From positions 124,001 through 188,000 of the forward strand of contig NZ_LPUY01000008.1 of assembly GCF_001518015.1 (NCBI RefSeq): a stretch of 64,000 nucleotides of DNA, in the 5' to 3' direction. This document shows positions 61,052 to 64,000 of the stretch, in pieces; position 1 is the stretch's first letter; the number at the start of each line of letters is the position of its first letter. The translations under genes and the position numbers were made by a program. The notes beneath the pieces were generated by a model that had not been told where the DNA came from, searched no databases, and worked only from the letters and a program-made list of their open reading frames with translations. The stretch comes from Tritonibacter horizontis. Lineage in GTDB: Bacteria; Pseudomonadota; Alphaproteobacteria; Rhodobacterales; Rhodobacteraceae.

Positions 61052-62748
61052 GCAGCGTCGGCATCGTCATGCTGGTTCATACCGCGCTGGAACGCGCCGA
61101 ACAGGTCGTGCGTCACTGGACGGCGGCCGGGTGCCCGGTTGTCCTGCATGTGGATCGCAAAGTGGACGATGCGCGGTTTCGCGCCTTCAAGGTCAAATTC
61201 ACGAAGGATCCGCTGGTGCGGTTTTCCAACCGCCATCGCTGCGAATGGGGTACCTGGGGAATTGTCGCGGCCTCTCAATCCGCGTCCGAGTTGATGCTGG
61301 CTCAATTCGCGGATGTCCGGCACGTTTTTCTGGCCTCCGGATCCTGTCTGCCTCTGCGCCCTGTTCAGGAACTGGTTGATTATCTGGCGGCGCGCCCGCG
61401 CACCGATTTCATCGAGAGCGCAACCACTGCCGATGTGCCGTGGATTGTTGGGGGCCTCAGCACCGAACGCTTCACCCTGCGGTTTCCGTTTTCATGGAAA
61501 CGTCAGCGCAGGACCTTTGACGCCTATGTCTCCCTGCAGCGCAAACTCGGTATCCGGCGTCGTATTCCCTATGGCTTGATCCCGCATATGGGCAGCCAAT
61601 GGTGGTGCCTGACGCGACAAACGCTTTCCGCCATCCTGGAAGATCCCAACCGCAAGGCATATGATGCCTATTTCCGGCGGGTCTGGATCCCGGACGAAAG
61701 CTATTACCAAACGCTTGCACGGCTATACTCCAGCAAGATCGAAAGCCGTTCCCTGACCCTGTCGAAGTTTGATTTTCAGGGCAAACCCCATGTTTTCTAC
61801 GATGATCACCTGCAACTTCTGCGGCGGTCCGATTGTTTTGTGGCGCGTAAGATCTGGCCTCAGGCTGACCGGCTCTACCGGACGTTCCTGACCGATGCGT
61901 CAGGCGCGATGAAGCGGACGGAGCCCAATCCGGGCAAAATTGACCGGATTTTCGCCAAGGCTGTCGAGCGCAGGACGCGGGGGCGAAAAGGGTTGTATAT
62001 GCAAAGCCGCTATCCTGATGTAGGTGCGGAAAACGGGATGACCTCTGGCCCCTATTCGATCCTGCAGGGGTTCTCCGAACTGTTTGAGAATTTTGAACCC
62101 TGGTTTGCCCGGGCCACCGGCGCCCGCGTTCATGGCCATCTGTTTGCGCCAGAGCGTGCGGTGTTCTCGGATGATCAGCAGTTGTTCAATGGCTGTCTCA
62201 GCGACAATGCCAGGTCGCGGGACTATAATCCTGAACGTTTTTTGTCCAACTTGATCTGGAACACCCGGGGCGAGCGGCAATGTTTTCAGTTCGGACCGCG
62301 CGATACGCAGAAGGCCAATTGGTTCATGGCCCGCGACGCCAATGCACAGATCTCGGTCATCTCCGGCGCCTGGGCGATTCCGCTGTTCAAGTCCAACGCG
62401 AATTTTACTGAGCTCCGACGCGAAGCGGCGCGCCTGCAGCAGATCGAATCTGATCAGCTGCAGCTCTTGCGGTCAAAATGGGTATCCGCCCGTATTCGGA
62501 TCTGGAGTATGGCGGAGTTTGTCGAGGCCCCGATGGAAAACCTGCAGACCATCGTCGATGAAATCGGCCCCCTTGCCAACAGCCACCTGAGCGAGGCTCC
62601 GAAAATGGTCGACCTTGTTGGTTTTGGCCAATTCCTGCAGAACCTGAAAAACCAGGGCATGCATCCCTATTTGATGGGCGATTTCCCGGTCGACCCTACG
62701 CCGGCGCAAACGTCTCAACGCCCCCGCAAACCCTACCTGGTGAAATAG
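61048..62748 (+). CDS. Core-2/I-branching-like glycosyltransferase with long C-terminal domain
   Basis: GT14-type protein of 566 residues, related in its first 250 residues to animal beta-1,6-N-acetylglucosaminyltransferases: VMLVHTALERAEQVV, VVLHVDRKVDD, HVFLASGSCLPLRP, GSQWWCLTRQTL and IPDESYYQT. The C-terminal 300 residues form a region I associate with the Rhodobacterales DUF5928 group (HLFAPERAVFSDDQQLFNG, NPERFLSNLIW) of unknown role. The ATG overlaps the preceding glycosyltransferase stop. The actual donor is not proven to be UDP-GlcNAc. Confidence 0.82.
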   Translation: MSSVGIVMLVHTALERAEQVVRHWTAAGCPVVLHVDRKVDDARFRAFKVKFTKDPLVRFSNRHRCEWGTWGIVAASQSASELMLAQFADVRHVFLASGSCLPLRPVQELVDYLAARPRTDFIESATTADVPWIVGGLSTERFTLRFPFSWKRQRRTFDAYVSLQRKLGIRRRIPYGLIPHMGSQWWCLTRQTLSAILEDPNRKAYDAYFRRVWIPDESYYQTLARLYSSKIESRSLTLSKFDFQGKPHVFYDDHLQLLRRSDCFVARKIWPQADRLYRTFLTDASGAMKRTEPNPGKIDRIFAKAVERRTRGRKGLYMQSRYPDVGAENGMTSGPYSILQGFSELFENFEPWFARATGARVHGHLFAPERAVFSDDQQLFNGCLSDNARSRDYNPERFLSNLIWNTRGERQCFQFGPRDTQKANWFMARDANAQISVISGAWAIPLFKSNANFTELRREAARLQQIESDQLQLLRSKWVSARIRIWSMAEFVEAPMENLQTIVDEIGPLANSHLSEAPKMVDLVGFGQFLQNLKNQGMHPYLMGDFPVDPTPAQTSQRPRKPYLVK

Positions 62749-62754
62749 ATCTCG

Positions 62755-64000
62755 ATGGCTGACCGTTTTTCCTCCTTTGTGGTCTTTGCTGAAATGCGGA
62801 CCGGGTCCAATTTTCTCGAAACCAACCTGAACGCGCTCGAAGGGGTCCGTTGTCATGGTGAGGCGTTCAACCCGCATTTCATCGGCTACCCCAACCGGAC
62901 AGAGGTGCTGGGGATCTCGCAGGAGATGCGCGACAACGATCCCCATCAGCTGCTTGAAGCCGTCCGTGCGGCGCCCGGGGGCCTCGGTGGCTTCCGGTAT
63001 TTCCACGATCACGACCCTCGTGTTCTGGATGCCATTCTCGATGACGAGACTGTTGCCAAGATCATTCTCACGCGCAATCCGCTCGACAGCTATGTTTCCT
63101 GGAAAATCGCCAAGGCGACCGGGCAGTGGAAGCTGACCAATGTCACCCGCCGCAAGGACGCGAGTGCGCCTTTTGACGCGGCAGAGTTCGCGACGCATGT
63201 CGACGCCCTGCAGCAGTTTCAGGTGACCTTGTTGAATCGCCTGCAGCGGTCCGGTCAAACCGGGTTCTACCTCGCCTATGAGGATCTGCAGGATGTGGAG
63301 GTGATGAACGGTCTGGCAAAATGGCTAGGTGTATCGGCGCGCCTTGATGCGCTGGACGATACGTTGAAACGACAGAACCCCGCGCCGGCGATTTCCAAGG
63401 TCAGCAACCCGGACGAGATGGTCGAGGCGCTGGCGGGCGTGGACCGGTTCAACCTGTCGCGCACGCCCAATTTCGAACCACGTCGCGGACCAGTCGTGCC
63501 GTCCTATGTGCTCGGAGCTGAAACGCCGCTGATGTTTATGCCGGCACAGACCGGCATCGACAATCTTGTCACGGATTGGTTGGCTCAGCTTGATGGCGTC
63601 TCGGCCGAGGCACTGCCCACGCGCATGAACCAGAAACAGCTGCGGCAGTGGCGACGCGCGTCGCCCGGTCATCGCAGCTTTACTGTGGTGCGACATCCTT
63701 TGGCACGCGCGCATACGGCGTTTTGCACCAAGATCCTCTGCAAGGGACCGGGGAGCCTGCGTCAGATCCGAAATACGCTCCGTCGTCAGTTCAAGCTGGA
63801 TATTCCCGAGCAGGAGATTGACGGCACCTACGGCGCCAAGCAGCATTTGATCGCGTTTGCGCAGTTTTTGGAATTTCTCAAGGCCAATCTGGCGGGGCAA
63901 ACCGCGATCCGGGTCGATGCCAGCTGGGCCAGCCAGACGCAGATCGTGAACGGGTTTGCAGAACTGGCCCTGCCGGATTTGATCTTGCGCGACACAGAAC
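62755..64000 (+). CDS. Sulfotransferase-like protein, two domains, cut by the right edge
   Basis: At least 415 residues, open at the right edge. The first half has a PAPS-binding-like loop VVFAEMRTGSNFLETNL near residues 9-25 and a 3'-phosphate motif LTRNPLDSYVS near 106. A second sulfotransferase-type motif, VVRHPLARAHTAFC, begins near residue 308, so two related domains appear fused. Rhodobacterales homologues are often called NodH. It follows the core-2-like gene after six bases and probably adds sulfate to the same glycan. ATG 62755 lacks a strong ribosome site, suggesting translational coupling. Confidence 0.75.
   Translation, partial: MADRFSSFVVFAEMRTGSNFLETNLNALEGVRCHGEAFNPHFIGYPNRTEVLGISQEMRDNDPHQLLEAVRAAPGGLGGFRYFHDHDPRVLDAILDDETVAKIILTRNPLDSYVSWKIAKATGQWKLTNVTRRKDASAPFDAAEFATHVDALQQFQVTLLNRLQRSGQTGFYLAYEDLQDVEVMNGLAKWLGVSARLDALDDTLKRQNPAPAISKVSNPDEMVEALAGVDRFNLSRTPNFEPRRGPVVPSYVLGAETPLMFMPAQTGIDNLVTDWLAQLDGVSAEALPTRMNQKQLRQWRRASPGHRSFTVVRHPLARAHTAFCTKILCKGPGSLRQIRNTLRRQFKLDIPEQEIDGTYGAKQHLIAFAQFLEFLKANLAGQTAIRVDASWASQTQIVNGFAELALPDLILRDTE

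Noticed and set aside
1-64000. Mobile element, prophage, CRISPR array or rRNA/tRNA genes
   Set aside because: No transposase, integrase, cas gene, regular repeat-spacer array, terminal inverted repeats or RNA-gene sequence was seen on either strand.

Overview
The window looks like a chromosomal segment of a Roseobacter-group alphaproteobacterium (Rhodobacteraceae). Reasons: an aerobic CO dehydrogenase (cox) cluster, a NavBac-type sodium channel with a TLESWSM filter, the rimP-nusA-ylxR-infB order, a secA / PPIase-argJ-mutT divergence, a core-2-like glycosyltransferase with the long C-terminal region common in Rhodobacterales, and an RpoH-type promoter before dnaK. Base composition is moderately high in G+C by eye, genes are densely packed, and stop/start overlaps (ATGA, TGATG, GTGA) are frequent. 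I see no insertion sequence, prophage, CRISPR array, rRNA or tRNA.

Layout. 1-4245: end of a cox operon (coxL 3' end, coxD, coxE, coxF, coxG) with two tiny overlapping ORFs between coxF and coxG. 4551-8230: a two-gene heterodimeric ABC exporter. 8300-10356: an m5U RNA methyltransferase followed by a sodium channel. 10433-12664: two L,D-transpeptidase-like proteins, a CAP-domain lipoprotein and a 60-residue exported peptide. 12764-18179: hemH, a BioC/NDUFAF5-like methyltransferase, comF, glutaredoxin, nitrilase, marR and ubiG. 18230-21474: prolyl aminopeptidase, a half-length solute-binding protein, and an ECF sigma/anti-sigma pair. 21620-27022: the rimP-nusA-ylxR-infB operon, with a promoter and an attenuator-like hairpin in its leader. 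27123-35127: mutT-argJ-PPIase (minus strand) divergent from secA, then an unknown exported protein and a PstS-like/OmpA fusion.

35175-49227 is a self-contained galactoside utilisation locus. An IclR regulator and an ABC ATPase face a solute-binding protein, two permeases, GH36 alpha-galactosidase, an IlvD/Edd-family sugar-acid dehydratase, an SDR dehydrogenase, 2-keto-3-deoxygalactonate kinase, KDPGal aldolase, an SMP-30 lactonase and GH42 beta-galactosidase. Together these spell uptake of alpha/beta-galactosides, hydrolysis to galactose, and oxidative (De Ley-Doudoroff) breakdown to pyruvate and glyceraldehyde-3-phosphate. Two tandem IclR-like palindromes lie in the divergent promoter region.

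49234-54107 holds radC, dnaJ, dnaK and alkB. 54156-64000 is a surface-polysaccharide region: an orphan export permease, cysQ (PAP phosphatase), a divergent KdsB-like cytidylyltransferase, galU, galE, two tandem related glycosyltransferases, a core-2-like glycosyltransferase, and a sulfotransferase cut by the right edge. CysQ would clear the PAP made by PAPS-dependent sulfotransferases, so I infer a sulfated glycan.

Most unusual points: the SDR dehydrogenase with Asn in place of the catalytic Lys; the KdsB-like protein lacking a metal-binding Asp; the ECF sigma factor that seems to start at ATT; the rimP leader attenuator; and the tiny ORFs in the cox operon.
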